Positions 44,647 through 51,830 of a stretch of 64,000 bases of DNA are shown in pieces. Each line of letters opens with the position of its first letter. Position 1 is the first letter of the stretch. Below the pieces are notes generated by a model. It was not told where the DNA came from. It saw only the letters and a list, made by a program, of their open reading frames with translations, and did no database searches. The DNA lies in assembly GCA_020638175.1 (NCBI GenBank), contig JACKJA010000002.1:930001-994000 (forward strand). Reading direction: 5' to 3'. The position numbers and the translations under genes are program-made. Source of the DNA: Rhodospirillales bacterium (GTDB lineage Bacteria > Pseudomonadota > Alphaproteobacteria > Micavibrionales > Micavibrionaceae).

Positions 44647-45336
44647 TCACCCCAGCGCCTCCAGCATGCCTTCGAACAAGGGGAGGCCCGTTTCGTTGCC
44701 TTGATGGAGCTGCGTGGCGTTTTCCGGGTGCGGCATCATGCCAAGGATGGTTTTGCGCTTGTTATAAATCCCGGCGATGTTGTCGACCGACCCGTTCGGG
44801 TTGGCATCCGCCGTGATTGCGCCGTCCTCGTTGCAGTAACGGAACGCGACGCGGTCTTCGGCTTCCAGTTCTTTCAAAATCTCGTCATTGGCAAAATAGT
44901 TACCTTCGCCATGGGCAATCGGCACGGTCATTCGCCCGCCTTTGCCGAGCTTGCCGGTAAATTCGGTATCGCCGTTCTCACAGCGTAAATTGACCTGCTT
45001 GCAGATGAATTTCAGGGAGTTGTTCCGCAGCAGGGCGCCGGGCAACAGCCGCGTTTCGATCAGCATCTGGAAGCCGTTGCACACGCCAAAGACGCGGGTG
45101 CCGGCTTCGGCCTTGCGGATCACTTCCTTCATGATCGGGGAGTGCGCCGCCATCGCGCCGCAGCGCAAATAATCGCCGTACGAAAATCCGCCGGGCAGGA
45201 CGATCAGGTCCGGGTTGCCGATGTCGGTTTCCTTGTGCCAGACCATGGCAGGGGCGTGGCCGGTCACGCGCTCAATCGCCATAGCCATATCTTTTTCCCG
45301 ATTCGTGCCGGGGAACATAATAATCGCGGTTTTCAT
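44647..45336 (-). CDS. purQ: Phosphoribosylformylglycinamidine synthase subunit PurQ
   Basis: Class I glutamine amidotransferase subunit that supplies ammonia to PurL, 229 residues. Motifs: IIMFPGTNREKDMAMAI at the start, VLPGGFSYGDYLRCGAMAA, the nucleophile elbow FGVCNGFQML with the catalytic Cys, PIAHGEGNY and GMMPHPENA with the catalytic His and Glu. Start ATG at 45336. Next to purL on the minus strand, it makes the same complex. Confidence 0.96.
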   Translation of the reverse strand: MKTAIIMFPGTNREKDMAMAIERVTGHAPAMVWHKETDIGNPDLIVLPGGFSYGDYLRCGAMAAHSPIMKEVIRKAEAGTRVFGVCNGFQMLIETRLLPGALLRNNSLKFICKQVNLRCENGDTEFTGKLGKGGRMTVPIAHGEGNYFANDEILKELEAEDRVAFRYCNEDGAITADANPNGSVDNIAGIYNKRKTILGMMPHPENATQLHQGNETGLPLFEGMLEALG

Positions 45337-45471
45337 GGCGATTTTTGTAGCAGGAAAAAGTTTTTTTGCAAAGACCGAATGCAGGGTTAGAGCATGAAAA
45401 ACGCCGATCCGGTGGAAAAAGCGGGGTTTGAAAAAAATAGTCTACAGCTATGAAGTAAAACTACTTTTATC

Positions 45472-45500
45472 TTGCAAAAAAGCCTGACTCGCATTATGAA
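45472..45500 (+). promoter_or_regulatory. Candidate sigma-70 type promoter for a small RNA
   Basis: TTGCAA (45472-45477), 17 bp spacer, TATGAA (45495-45500), on the plus strand, in the gap between purQ and the DUF1476 gene, both of which lie on the minus strand. It points at an independent plus-strand transcript that ends in the hairpin at 45575-45597. Confidence 0.45.
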
Positions 45501-45506
45501 GGACTT

Positions 45507-45597
45507 AACAAGCAAGACGCGAGTTGAACAAGGACACAGAGCAAAGACGACGGGGTGAAAACAACCCCGATCAGGGGACTGCCGGGCAGTCCCTTTT
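45507..45597 (+). ncRNA. Candidate small RNA ending in a Rho-independent terminator
   Basis: About 91 nt starting some 7 bases after the candidate -10 box. There is no open reading frame with a ribosome binding site. It holds a first hairpin CGGGGT / ACCCCG (45551-45556, 45564-45569) and a terminator stem GGGACTGC / GCAGTCCC (45575-45582, 45586-45593) followed by TTTT. It lies downstream of the minus-strand DUF1476 gene, whose stop is at 45618, so the terminator is not in the right orientation for that gene. The family is not recognised; the 5' end is a guess. Confidence 0.4.
45575..45597 (+). terminator. Rho-independent terminator of the candidate small RNA
   Basis: Perfect 8 bp GC-rich stem GGGACTGC / GCAGTCCC with a three-base loop and a T-run. 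Confidence 0.8.
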
Positions 45598-45617
45598 ATT
45601 ATGCCTTTTGTCTGATT

Positions 45618-45947
45618 TTATTTATCGGCTTCGGCCATGATCTGTTCTTTGGCCTTGTCCAGGAAATGTTCCAGCTGTGAATCGATGACATGCTCGGAAA
45701 TATCAATGTTTTTGGCGGCCAGATCCGGCATAACCTTGCGTTTGACGTCATCAAAGCCCGGCTCTTCGAGATTAACGGCGACAACTTCTTTGGCGTAGGT
45801 TTCCGCATTAACGCCGTCCAGCCCCATCTGTTCGGCGATCCACAGGCCGAAGAGCTTGCAGCAGCGGGCCTCCGCCTTGAAGGCTAATTCTTCATTGTGG
45901 GCGAACTTTTTTTCAAATACATCTTTACGATCATCCAGTGTGGACAT
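45618..45947 (-). CDS. ATPase inhibitor subunit zeta (DUF1476)
   Basis: A 109-residue alphaproteobacterial protein that binds and inhibits the F1-ATPase (known from Paracoccus denitrificans), preventing ATP hydrolysis. The sequence starts MSTLDDRKDVFEKKFAHNEE, whose N-terminal helix is the inhibitory one, and continues with the four-helix part (FKAEARCCKLFGLWIAEQMG, VIDSQLEHFLDKAKEQIM). The ATG at 45947 follows AGGGAG. It is divergent to purC, 129 bp away, the usual place for this family in alphaproteobacteria. Confidence 0.9.
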   Translation of the reverse strand: MSTLDDRKDVFEKKFAHNEELAFKAEARCCKLFGLWIAEQMGLDGVNAETYAKEVVAVNLEEPGFDDVKRKVMPDLAAKNIDISEHVIDSQLEHFLDKAKEQIMAEADK

Positions 45948-46076
45948 AGGCACTCCCTAGCGATTTGAACCAATTAATGGTGAATTAAATTCCAGTTATT
46001 GTGTTGTATCATTTGAAATCATCGAAATCCATTGTTATATGAAAGCATCCAACAGACAAGATAAAGGGTTTTCCCC

Positions 46077-46934
46077 ATGAGCAAGCGCAGGCAAATATAC
46101 GACGGCAAGGCCAAAACCATTTTTGAAGGGCCGGAGCCGGGAACTGTCATTCAGTACTTCAAAGACGATACCTCTGCGTTTGACGGGGAAAAGAAAGCGG
46201 TTATCTCCGGCAAGGGGGTCTTGAACAACCGCATATCCGCCCACATCATGACCAAGCTGGAGGGGATCGGTATCCCGACGCATTTCCTGAAATCCCTGAA
46301 CATGCGCGAACAGCTCGTGCGGCAGGTCGAAATTATCCCGGTCGAGATCGTGATGCGGAATATCGCCGCCGGCTCCCTGTGCCGCCGCTACGGGATCGAG
46401 GAAGGTACGGTCCTGCAACAGCCGCTGGTCGAGTTTTTCTACAAAAACGACGGCCTGCATGATCCGCTGGTCAGCGAACAGCACATCATCAATTTTGGCT
46501 GGGCGTGGCCGGATGAACTGGAAGAAATGGTTCACATGGCCTGGCGGATTAACGATTACATGAACGGCATGTTCGCCGGTATGGGCTTGCGTCTGGTTGA
46601 CTTTAAACTCGAATTTGGCCGCTTGTGGGGCGAAAACGGCGAGCTGTACATTCTGCTGGCCGATGAAATTTCACCGGATAGCTGCCGCCTTTGGGATGCC
46701 ACGACGGGTGAAAAGCTCGACAAGGACCGTTTCCGCTATGATCTGGGCGACCTGACCGACGGTTATCAGAAAATTGCCGAGAAGCTGGGGCTGGTGCCGG
46801 AAGGTGGCCTGGTGCAGGACGGCAATTTTAACGAAAAGCTGGCTGAATCGCTGGGGGAAATCGAAAACGAACTGGCGCGCCATCGCCGCCTGCGCGGGAT
46901 TAAATCCATGCCGCAAAAGCCAAGAAACGCTTAG
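46077..46934 (+). CDS. purC: Phosphoribosylaminoimidazole-succinocarboxamide synthase
   Basis: SAICAR synthase, which adds aspartate to CAIR in purine synthesis, 285 residues. The family start RRQIYDGKAKTIFEGPEPG and block FKDDTSAFDGEKK, VIPVEIVMRNIAAGSLCRR-like (VEIVMRNIAAGSLCRRYGIE), LVDFKLEFG and LADEISPDSCRLWD are present. It heads the purC-purS set, 11 bp before purS. Confidence 0.96.
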   Translation: MSKRRQIYDGKAKTIFEGPEPGTVIQYFKDDTSAFDGEKKAVISGKGVLNNRISAHIMTKLEGIGIPTHFLKSLNMREQLVRQVEIIPVEIVMRNIAAGSLCRRYGIEEGTVLQQPLVEFFYKNDGLHDPLVSEQHIINFGWAWPDELEEMVHMAWRINDYMNGMFAGMGLRLVDFKLEFGRLWGENGELYILLADEISPDSCRLWDATTGEKLDKDRFRYDLGDLTDGYQKIAEKLGLVPEGGLVQDGNFNEKLAESLGEIENELARHRRLRGIKSMPQKPRNA

Positions 46935-46945
46935 GAGACAAAGAG

Positions 46946-47179
46946 ATGAAAGCAAGTGTTCACGTTATGTTGAAAAAAGGTGTGCTCGATCCGCAGGGCA
47001 AGGCGATCGGTCATGCACTCGGAAGTCTGGGCTTCGACGGAATCGGCGAAGTGCGGCAGGGCAAGCTGATCGAAATTGAGGTGCCGGACGGCACGTCGGT
47101 GGCGCAGGTCGAGGATATGTGCGAAAAGCTGCTCGCCAACCCGGTGATCGAGGATTACAGCATTGAGCTTGCCGCCTGA
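46946..47179 (+). CDS. purS: Phosphoribosylformylglycinamidine synthase subunit PurS
   Basis: A 77-residue dimer-forming protein that joins PurL and PurQ in the split FGAM synthase. KASVHVMLKKGVLDPQGKAI, GHALGSLGFDGIGEVRQGKL and EIEVPDGTSVAQVEDMCEKL match the family. GAGACAAAGAG lies just ahead. It is immediately followed by, and overlaps, the glycosylase gene. Confidence 0.95.
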   Translation: MKASVHVMLKKGVLDPQGKAIGHALGSLGFDGIGEVRQGKLIEIEVPDGTSVAQVEDMCEKLLANPVIEDYSIELAA

Positions 47180-47789
47180 TTATATCCATAGTGTCCCTCT
47201 TATCCGGGAGGGGCTGGATATATTGCGGGAAAACGATCCTGTATTCTCCCGGCATTCTTTTAATCTCGATGATTTTACATGGCCCTGTATGGGGCCGGGC
47301 TTTCCGCCGCTGGTGCGGATCGTTCTGGGCCAGCAGGTATCTACAAAAGCGGCAGATTCGCTGTGGCGCAAATTTTCATCAAACGTCGAAAATATAACGC
47401 CGCAAACCATCCTTACATTAGGCGACGATTCGTTTCATAATCTAGGTGTTAGTCGCCAAAAAACATCTTATATCAAGGGATTGGCAACGGTTGTTGAAGA
47501 CAAATCTCTGAATTTGGAAGCTCTGAATAATTTGCCGGACGAGGTTGTCTATGACGCGCTGACGGCTTTAAAAGGCTTTGGCCGCTGGAGCGCCGAAATG
47601 TACCTGATGTTCGGTCTGGCACGGCCTGATATCTGGCCCGCCGGCGATCTGGGGATCCGCGAAGGCATGCGCCGTTATCTGGACCTGACGGAAAGGCCGT
47701 CCTCAGAGGTTGTCCTGACCGAAGGCGAGCGCTTTAAACCTTACCGCACGGCGGCCAGTTTGCTGCTGTGGCAGATGAAAAGCATTTGA
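47163..47789 (+). CDS. DNA-3-methyladenine glycosylase, AlkA-like (HhH-GPD family)
   Basis: A base-excision repair glycosylase of 208 residues. LVRIVLGQQVSTKAADSLWR is the helix-hairpin-helix N-terminal part, ALKGFGRWSAEMYLMFGL the HhH motif and WPAGDLGIREGMRRY carries the catalytic Asp. The N-terminal TATA-like domain of E. coli AlkA is absent, as in shorter homologues. The start is TTG, overlapping purS by 17 bp; no SD can be separated from the purS end. Likely removes 3-methyladenine and similar lesions. Confidence 0.88.
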   Translation: MSLPPDYIHSVPLIREGLDILRENDPVFSRHSFNLDDFTWPCMGPGFPPLVRIVLGQQVSTKAADSLWRKFSSNVENITPQTILTLGDDSFHNLGVSRQKTSYIKGLATVVEDKSLNLEALNNLPDEVVYDALTALKGFGRWSAEMYLMFGLARPDIWPAGDLGIREGMRRYLDLTERPSSEVVLTEGERFKPYRTAASLLLWQMKSI

Positions 47790-47865
47790 TGTCATTCTGA
47801 GCGAAGCGAAGAATCTCGTTGCTTGTAACAATTTTTCAGATCCTTCGCTAACGCTCAGGATGACA
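47790..47865. repeat. Palindromic intergenic repeat, family A copy 4
   Basis: Arms TGTCATTCTGAGCG and CGCTCAGGATGACA with inner AGCGAAGAATCT / AGATCCTTCGCT, between the glycosylase and nadK genes that converge here. Confidence 0.85.
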
Positions 47866-47873
47866 GGATAGGA

Positions 47874-48641
47874 TCACGGAACGAATTGTTCCTTTAATAT
47901 CCGCTCTTCCAGATTATGATCCGGGTCGAACAGCAGCGTGACGCCGACCTGACGGGATTCCCATATGTCGACCTGTGTGACATCGCGAACTTCGGTGGAA
48001 TCGGCGGTGGCACTGACAGGGCGCCGGGGCGCTTCGAGTATCTCAAACCGCACCTTTGCCCCGTGCGGCAACAAGGCGCCGCGCCAGCGCCGCGGCCGGA
48101 ACGGGCTGATCGGGGTCAGGGCCAGAACGTTGGCCGACAACGGAATGACGGGGCCGTGCGCCGACAAATTATAGGCTGTGCTGCCCGCCGGCGTTGCCAG
48201 CAATATCCCGTCACAAATCATTTCGGGCAGGCGTTCCACTCCATCGACGGATACCCCGATTTTAGCGGCGCTGCGTTCTTGCCGCAGCAGCGAAACCTCG
48301 TTAAACGCCAGCGCTTCGACGTCTTTCCCATCCCCGGTGCGGGCAACCATTTTCAGCGGGTGCAGCGTGACGCTCTGGGCGTTGGCAAGCCTGTCCAGAA
48401 GGTTTTCCGCCCGGTAGGGGTTGAGCATAAAACCGATCGATCCGCGGTTCATCCCGTAGATCGGCTTGTCCAGCGGGTGAAATTTATGCAGGGCTTCCAG
48501 CATCGTCCCGTCCCCGCCGAGCGCCACGATCACATCGGCATCCTCCGGCGTGCTTTGGCCGTAAAGGCGCTCCATATCCTTGAGCGCGTTTTGCGCGTCA
48601 TCGGAAGGGGAGGCGTGGAAATGAATTTTGTCAGGCTGCAT
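47874..48641 (-). CDS. nadK: NAD kinase
   Basis: Phosphorylates NAD to NADP, 255 residues. The diagnostic GGDGT motif lies in DVIVALGGDGTMLEALHKF; other blocks are PIYGMNRGSIGFMLNPY, AFNEVSLLRQERSAAKIGV and DGILLATPAGSTAYNLSAHG. The ATG at 48641 gives MQPDKIHFHASPSDDAQNAL, which begins like other NadK proteins; it overlaps the pyrE end by 11 bp, so the two genes are coupled. The upstream 46 in-frame residues read over pyrE and are not used. Confidence 0.93.
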   Translation of the reverse strand: MQPDKIHFHASPSDDAQNALKDMERLYGQSTPEDADVIVALGGDGTMLEALHKFHPLDKPIYGMNRGSIGFMLNPYRAENLLDRLANAQSVTLHPLKMVARTGDGKDVEALAFNEVSLLRQERSAAKIGVSVDGVERLPEMICDGILLATPAGSTAYNLSAHGPVIPLSANVLALTPISPFRPRRWRGALLPHGAKVRFEILEAPRRPVSATADSTEVRDVTQVDIWESRQVGVTLLFDPDHNLEERILKEQFVP

Positions 48642-49311
48642 TTTCGCTCTTTTCTTCAAAGGCTTTGACCCAGCCTTGCGGGTCATCCAGATAGGCTTCC
48701 ACCGAATCCAGCGTTTCGGCGTCGAAATAGCTTCCGGCCCGCGCCGCGGCCAGAATGTCGCGCCATGTACACAGCGCATGACCGGTCAGTCCCATGGCCT
48801 CGTTATCCGCATCGACTTCCGGGCGGTTACCGTAATTGAACAGCACAAAGAAATGATCGATGCGCGCCCCGGCTTCGCGCAGGGCGTCGACGAAGACCTT
48901 TTTGCTGGCCCCGAAATTCTGCAAATCTTCGACCAGCAAAACGCGCGGTGATGTGCCCTCGTCAAAATGACCTTCGATCTGGCTCATCCGGCCATGGCCT
49001 TTGGCTTTTTTCCGGATATAGATCATCGGTTTTTCCAGGCGGTCGGCCACAAAAGCGCCATAGGGAATGCCCGCAGTTTCCGCCCCGGCGACAATGTCGA
49101 TCTGGTCCGCTCCGATCTCTTCGCGCAGGACTTGCGCCGCCATATCCATCAGCCGCGTGCGCTCCGCCGGGAAGGAAATCGGCCGGCGGCAGTCAACGTA
49201 AACCGGTCCGATATTGCCCGACGTGTATTTGAACGGCTCGCGCGCGTTAAACAAAACGGATTTCGTGTCGATCAGGATTTTGGCGGCTTCGCGGGCGATG
49301 GTATCGGACAT
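48631..49311 (-). CDS. pyrE: Orotate phosphoribosyltransferase
   Basis: Makes OMP from orotate and PRPP in pyrimidine synthesis, 226 residues. FNAREPFKYTSGNIGPVYVD is the family start, followed by DIVAGAETAGIPYGAFVADR, MIYIRKKAKGHGRMSQIEGH and the PRPP-binding loop VLLVEDLQNFGASK, which is a slightly altered VLVVDDLITTG type. The longer C-terminal domain (about 170-226) is the version found in alphaproteobacteria. It is the last clear chromosomal gene before the phage-like region, with its start 23 bp from the next gene. Confidence 0.94.
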   Translation of the reverse strand: MSDTIAREAAKILIDTKSVLFNAREPFKYTSGNIGPVYVDCRRPISFPAERTRLMDMAAQVLREEIGADQIDIVAGAETAGIPYGAFVADRLEKPMIYIRKKAKGHGRMSQIEGHFDEGTSPRVLLVEDLQNFGASKKVFVDALREAGARIDHFFVLFNYGNRPEVDADNEAMGLTGHALCTWRDILAAARAGSYFDAETLDSVEAYLDDPQGWVKAFEEKSENAA

Positions 49312-49334
49312 TCTCTTTCCTTGGCTTTTGAAAA

Positions 49335-49556
49335 TTAACTCTCTTTGTTCTGCCCTGTTTGACGGGCTTTTTCAAGCCTGACGAGATGATTAAGTTTGTG
49401 AGCATAGGCATCGAGCGTTTCACCAAGGCCGCGCCGCCGGTAGCAGCGCACAAGGGCGGCGGTTGACGCGATAAGGCCGTCAAGGCGCGGCGGCGGGGGC
49501 GGTAATCGGGGAAGCGGCCCGTCATAGCGGGCGTACAGGGTAAACAGGTCTGTCAT
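49335..49556 (-). CDS. Hypothetical protein, 73 residues, next to the HTH repressor
   Basis: I do not recognise a family. The product is basic with a proline-rich part (DGPLPRLPPPPPRLDG) and a helical C-terminal half (LGETLDAYAHKLNHLVRLEK). The start ATG at 49556 has no visible Shine-Dalgarno; the palindrome TTAGGATATAATTCCTAA lies only 4 bp away, so a short leaderless transcript under repressor control is possible. It is on the minus strand, downstream of the HTH gene and between it and pyrE. Confidence 0.6.
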   Translation of the reverse strand: MTDLFTLYARYDGPLPRLPPPPPRLDGLIASTAALVRCYRRRGLGETLDAYAHKLNHLVRLEKARQTGQNKES

Positions 49557-49560
49557 AATT

Positions 49561-49578
49561 TTAGGATATAATTCCTAA
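49561..49578. promoter_or_regulatory. Palindromic operator-like site O1
   Basis: TTAGGATATAATTCCTAA, with 6 bp arms TTAGGA / TCCTAA, at the end of the HTH gene and just ahead of the next gene on the minus strand. It shares the TAGGA-N-TCCTA form with sites near 49842, 49909 and 53012. Confidence 0.6.
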
Positions 49579-49593
49579 CAAAAAATGTCAAAC

Positions 49594-49824
49594 CTATTTC
49601 GTCATCAGCGCGTCGAAATTGCTGAGCGAGGCGCCGGTGACATTCAGAATCTTGGAAATGCTCTCCATCGACGGCCAGCGGGGCTTGCCATCGGGGCTCA
49701 GGCGTTTGCTCTTGTTAAAGGCCGTCGGATCCAGCCCGGCTTTTTTGGCCAGCCCCGAAGGGGAATAGCCGTTTTCTTGCGCCAGCCGGTCAATCGCCAG
49801 CCATACCTGTTCATGCGTAAACAA
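49594..49824 (-). CDS. HTH transcriptional repressor (truncated S24/CI type)
   Basis: A 76-residue DNA-binding protein with an HTH of the kind found at the N-terminus of LexA/CI-like S24 repressors: YSPSGLAKKAGLDPTAFNKS and WPSMESISKILNVTGASLS. Many alphaproteobacteria carry a full-length form with about 130 more residues, an autoproteolytic S24 domain, after this point; here it stops at once (LMTK). The start is TTG with AAGGAG nine bases upstream; no ATG is suitable. It is divergent to the portal gene. It would be a repressor that cannot self-cleave, so induction, if any, needs another route. Confidence 0.82.
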   Translation of the reverse strand: MFTHEQVWLAIDRLAQENGYSPSGLAKKAGLDPTAFNKSKRLSPDGKPRWPSMESISKILNVTGASLSNFDALMTK

Positions 49825-49841
49825 TACGAATCTCCTTGCTC

Positions 49842-49930
49842 TAGGATAATAGTCCCATTATATCACAGATAAAGAAATAAGAAAAAATTCCTAAAAAAGA
49901 GTTGACAGTAGGAAATTATTCCTGCATAAC
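49842..49930. promoter_or_regulatory. Divergent promoters and operators between the HTH gene and the portal gene
   Basis: Toward the right: TTGACA (49902-49907), 17 bp, CATAAC (49925-49930), with the palindrome TAGGAAATTATTCCTG (49909-49924) filling the spacer, so a bound repressor would block it. Toward the left: an extended -10 element TGATATAAT on the minus strand (about 49857-49865) and an imperfect site TAGGATAATAGTCCCA (49842-49857). A further half-site AATTCCTAA is at 49887-49895. This is the layout of a phage-type switch. Confidence 0.7.
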
Positions 49931-49981
49931 GGTTTCATCAACGCCACAACTGTATCCGCAAGCCAACAGGAGGAAACATCC

Positions 49982-51538
49982 ATGCCTGACAGGACCCGTT
50001 TTGCCTTTTCTCTACCGAATGACACGGACGCCAAACCGTTTGAAAGCGCCGAGGAGGCTTGGTTCTGGTTTGTTCAGGCGCAGGCCGCCCGTGATGAAGG
50101 CGCGCGGATTACCGCCGGGCAGGGGCTTTATAATCGCCCCTGCGAGCCGATGGATATATTGAAAGTCGTCGACCGGCTGTATCGGAACCGCCGCCTGATG
50201 GCGCCGGACCATCTCTTTGACGGCACGGCGCTGGATGCGGTTGAACAACTGGCCGCCAGCCTGTTGGGAAACCTGACGCCGCCCTGGACCCAGTGGTTCG
50301 GGTTCAAACCCGGCCCGGAATTGCCGCCGGCGGATGCCGATGCGCTGGCGCCGGTGCTGGAAAAAGCCGCGCGAACCATTATGGATCATTTCGACCGGTC
50401 GAACTTTCTGGTCGAAATTCACCAGTGTTATCTCGATCTTATTGTCGGCGGGACGGCGGCCCTGACCTTTGAGGAAACCGCGCCGGGCGCCTTTTCCGCC
50501 TTTAAATTTACCGCCGTGCCGCTGAGCCGGATTGTGCTGGAAGAGGGCCGCGACGGGTTCCTGAACGGTTCGTTCCGGTCCCTGTCGTTAACGCTGGAGC
50601 AACTGGCCGCGCGGTACGTGCTGGCCGACCTGCCGCCGGACGTTCTGCGCGAGGGGACGGATGATCCGCAGGCCCGTTTCCCGGTGATCGAAAGCATTGT
50701 GCCCAATGCGCAAGGCGTCTGCGAGTACACAGCATTTTTGGCAGCCTCCGGGAAGGAACCGTTTTTGCTCCAGTCGGGCATTTACGACAGCGGCCCTGTG
50801 ATTGCCTTCCGCTGGATGAAATCGCCGGGCGAAATCTATGGCCGCTCGCCGGTGATGAAGGCGCTGCCGGACATCAAGACCGCGAACAAGGTGGTGGAGC
50901 TGATCCTCAAAAACGCCTCGATTGCCGTCACGGGAATCTGGCAGGCCGACGATGACGGCGTTTTGAACCCGGCCAATATTGAGTTGAAACCCGGCGCGAT
51001 TATTCCCAAGGCGGTCGGTTCGCAAGGGCTGAGACCGCTGGAAATGCCGGGGCGCTTTGATGTCTCGCAGCTTGTGCTGGAGGATCTGCGCGCCCGCATT
51101 CGCCATGCGCTGCTGACTGATAAGCTCGGCCCGGTCGGCGGCCCCAAAATGACGGCAACGGAAGTGCTGGAACGCTCCGGCGAGATGGCGTTGCTGCTCG
51201 GCGCGACTTATGGCCGCCTGCAAACGGAATTGCTGACACCGCTGATTAAGCGGGCTTACGCGATCCTGCGCCGCCGCGGCGAAGTGCCAGACCTTAATCT
51301 GGACGGGCGCTATGTCTCGCTGGACTACCGGGCGCCGCTGGCCCGCGCGCAGGGACAACGGAACGTCCAGAATACATTGTCATGGATTACATCGGTTATG
51401 GCGATGGGCCCGGAAGCCACGCTATCGGTTAACCTGCCTGAAGCCGCGCGTTATCTGGGCGAAGCCTTGGGCGTGCCGGCCGATCTGATCCGCAAAGAGA
51501 TTTTACCCCAGCCACAGGAGGGCACAAACAATGTTTAA
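49982..51538 (+). CDS. T7-type portal (head-tail connector) fused to an unrelated N-terminal segment
   Basis: The virion portal, through which DNA enters the capsid, 518 residues. From about residue 77 it reads as a T7 gp8-like portal: LFDGTALDAVEQLAASLLGN, PPWTQWFGFKPGPELPPA, VEIHQCYLDLIVGGTAALTF, SGPVIAFRWMKSPGEIYGRS and SGEMALLLGATYGRLQTELL. The usual first 60 or so residues of such portals are missing. Instead residues 1-74 (FESAEEAWFWFVQAQAARDE, RPCEPMDILKVVDRLYRNRR) resemble the start of a short chromosomal alphaproteobacterial protein of unknown role. The junction lies near residues 72-77. The ATG at 49982 has GGAGGAAA in front and the operator-controlled promoter above. Confidence 0.85.
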   Translation: MPDRTRFAFSLPNDTDAKPFESAEEAWFWFVQAQAARDEGARITAGQGLYNRPCEPMDILKVVDRLYRNRRLMAPDHLFDGTALDAVEQLAASLLGNLTPPWTQWFGFKPGPELPPADADALAPVLEKAARTIMDHFDRSNFLVEIHQCYLDLIVGGTAALTFEETAPGAFSAFKFTAVPLSRIVLEEGRDGFLNGSFRSLSLTLEQLAARYVLADLPPDVLREGTDDPQARFPVIESIVPNAQGVCEYTAFLAASGKEPFLLQSGIYDSGPVIAFRWMKSPGEIYGRSPVMKALPDIKTANKVVELILKNASIAVTGIWQADDDGVLNPANIELKPGAIIPKAVGSQGLRPLEMPGRFDVSQLVLEDLRARIRHALLTDKLGPVGGPKMTATEVLERSGEMALLLGATYGRLQTELLTPLIKRAYAILRRRGEVPDLNLDGRYVSLDYRAPLARAQGQRNVQNTLSWITSVMAMGPEATLSVNLPEAARYLGEALGVPADLIRKEILPQPQEGTNNV

Positions 51539-51794
51539 AGGGCTTAAAAAACGCAAGCCGGCGCTTGAAATTCTGTCGCCGCCGCGCGGTGACCGCCGTT
51601 CGATGGAAATAGCCTATGCCCGGCTGTTTGCAACCGCCGACGGGCAAAAAGTGCTGGCGCATTTACAGGCCTCAACGTTTTTGCGCACACACGGCGCCGA
51701 GGCCAGCGATGACCAGCTCCGCTTTACCGAAGGCCAGCGGGCCTTGGTGACCACGATCCTGCGTATGATTGACGCAGGCCACCGTCCATCCTGA
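51531..51794 (+). CDS. Phage protein of unknown function, 87 residues
   Basis: It overlaps the portal stop by 8 bp and precedes the scaffold gene by 36 bp. The sequence (MFKGLKKRKPALEILSPPRG, AYARLFATADGQKVLAHLQA, LRTHGAEASDDQLRFTEGQR) is basic at the start and helical later. Small proteins of this type lie between portal and scaffold genes in related alphaproteobacterial prophages, but no role is known to me. Confidence 0.65.
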   Translation: MFKGLKKRKPALEILSPPRGDRRSMEIAYARLFATADGQKVLAHLQASTFLRTHGAEASDDQLRFTEGQRALVTTILRMIDAGHRPS

Positions 51795-51830
51795 CCCCCC
51801 CTTGTTTTTTCCAAACCCAAAGGAGATAAA

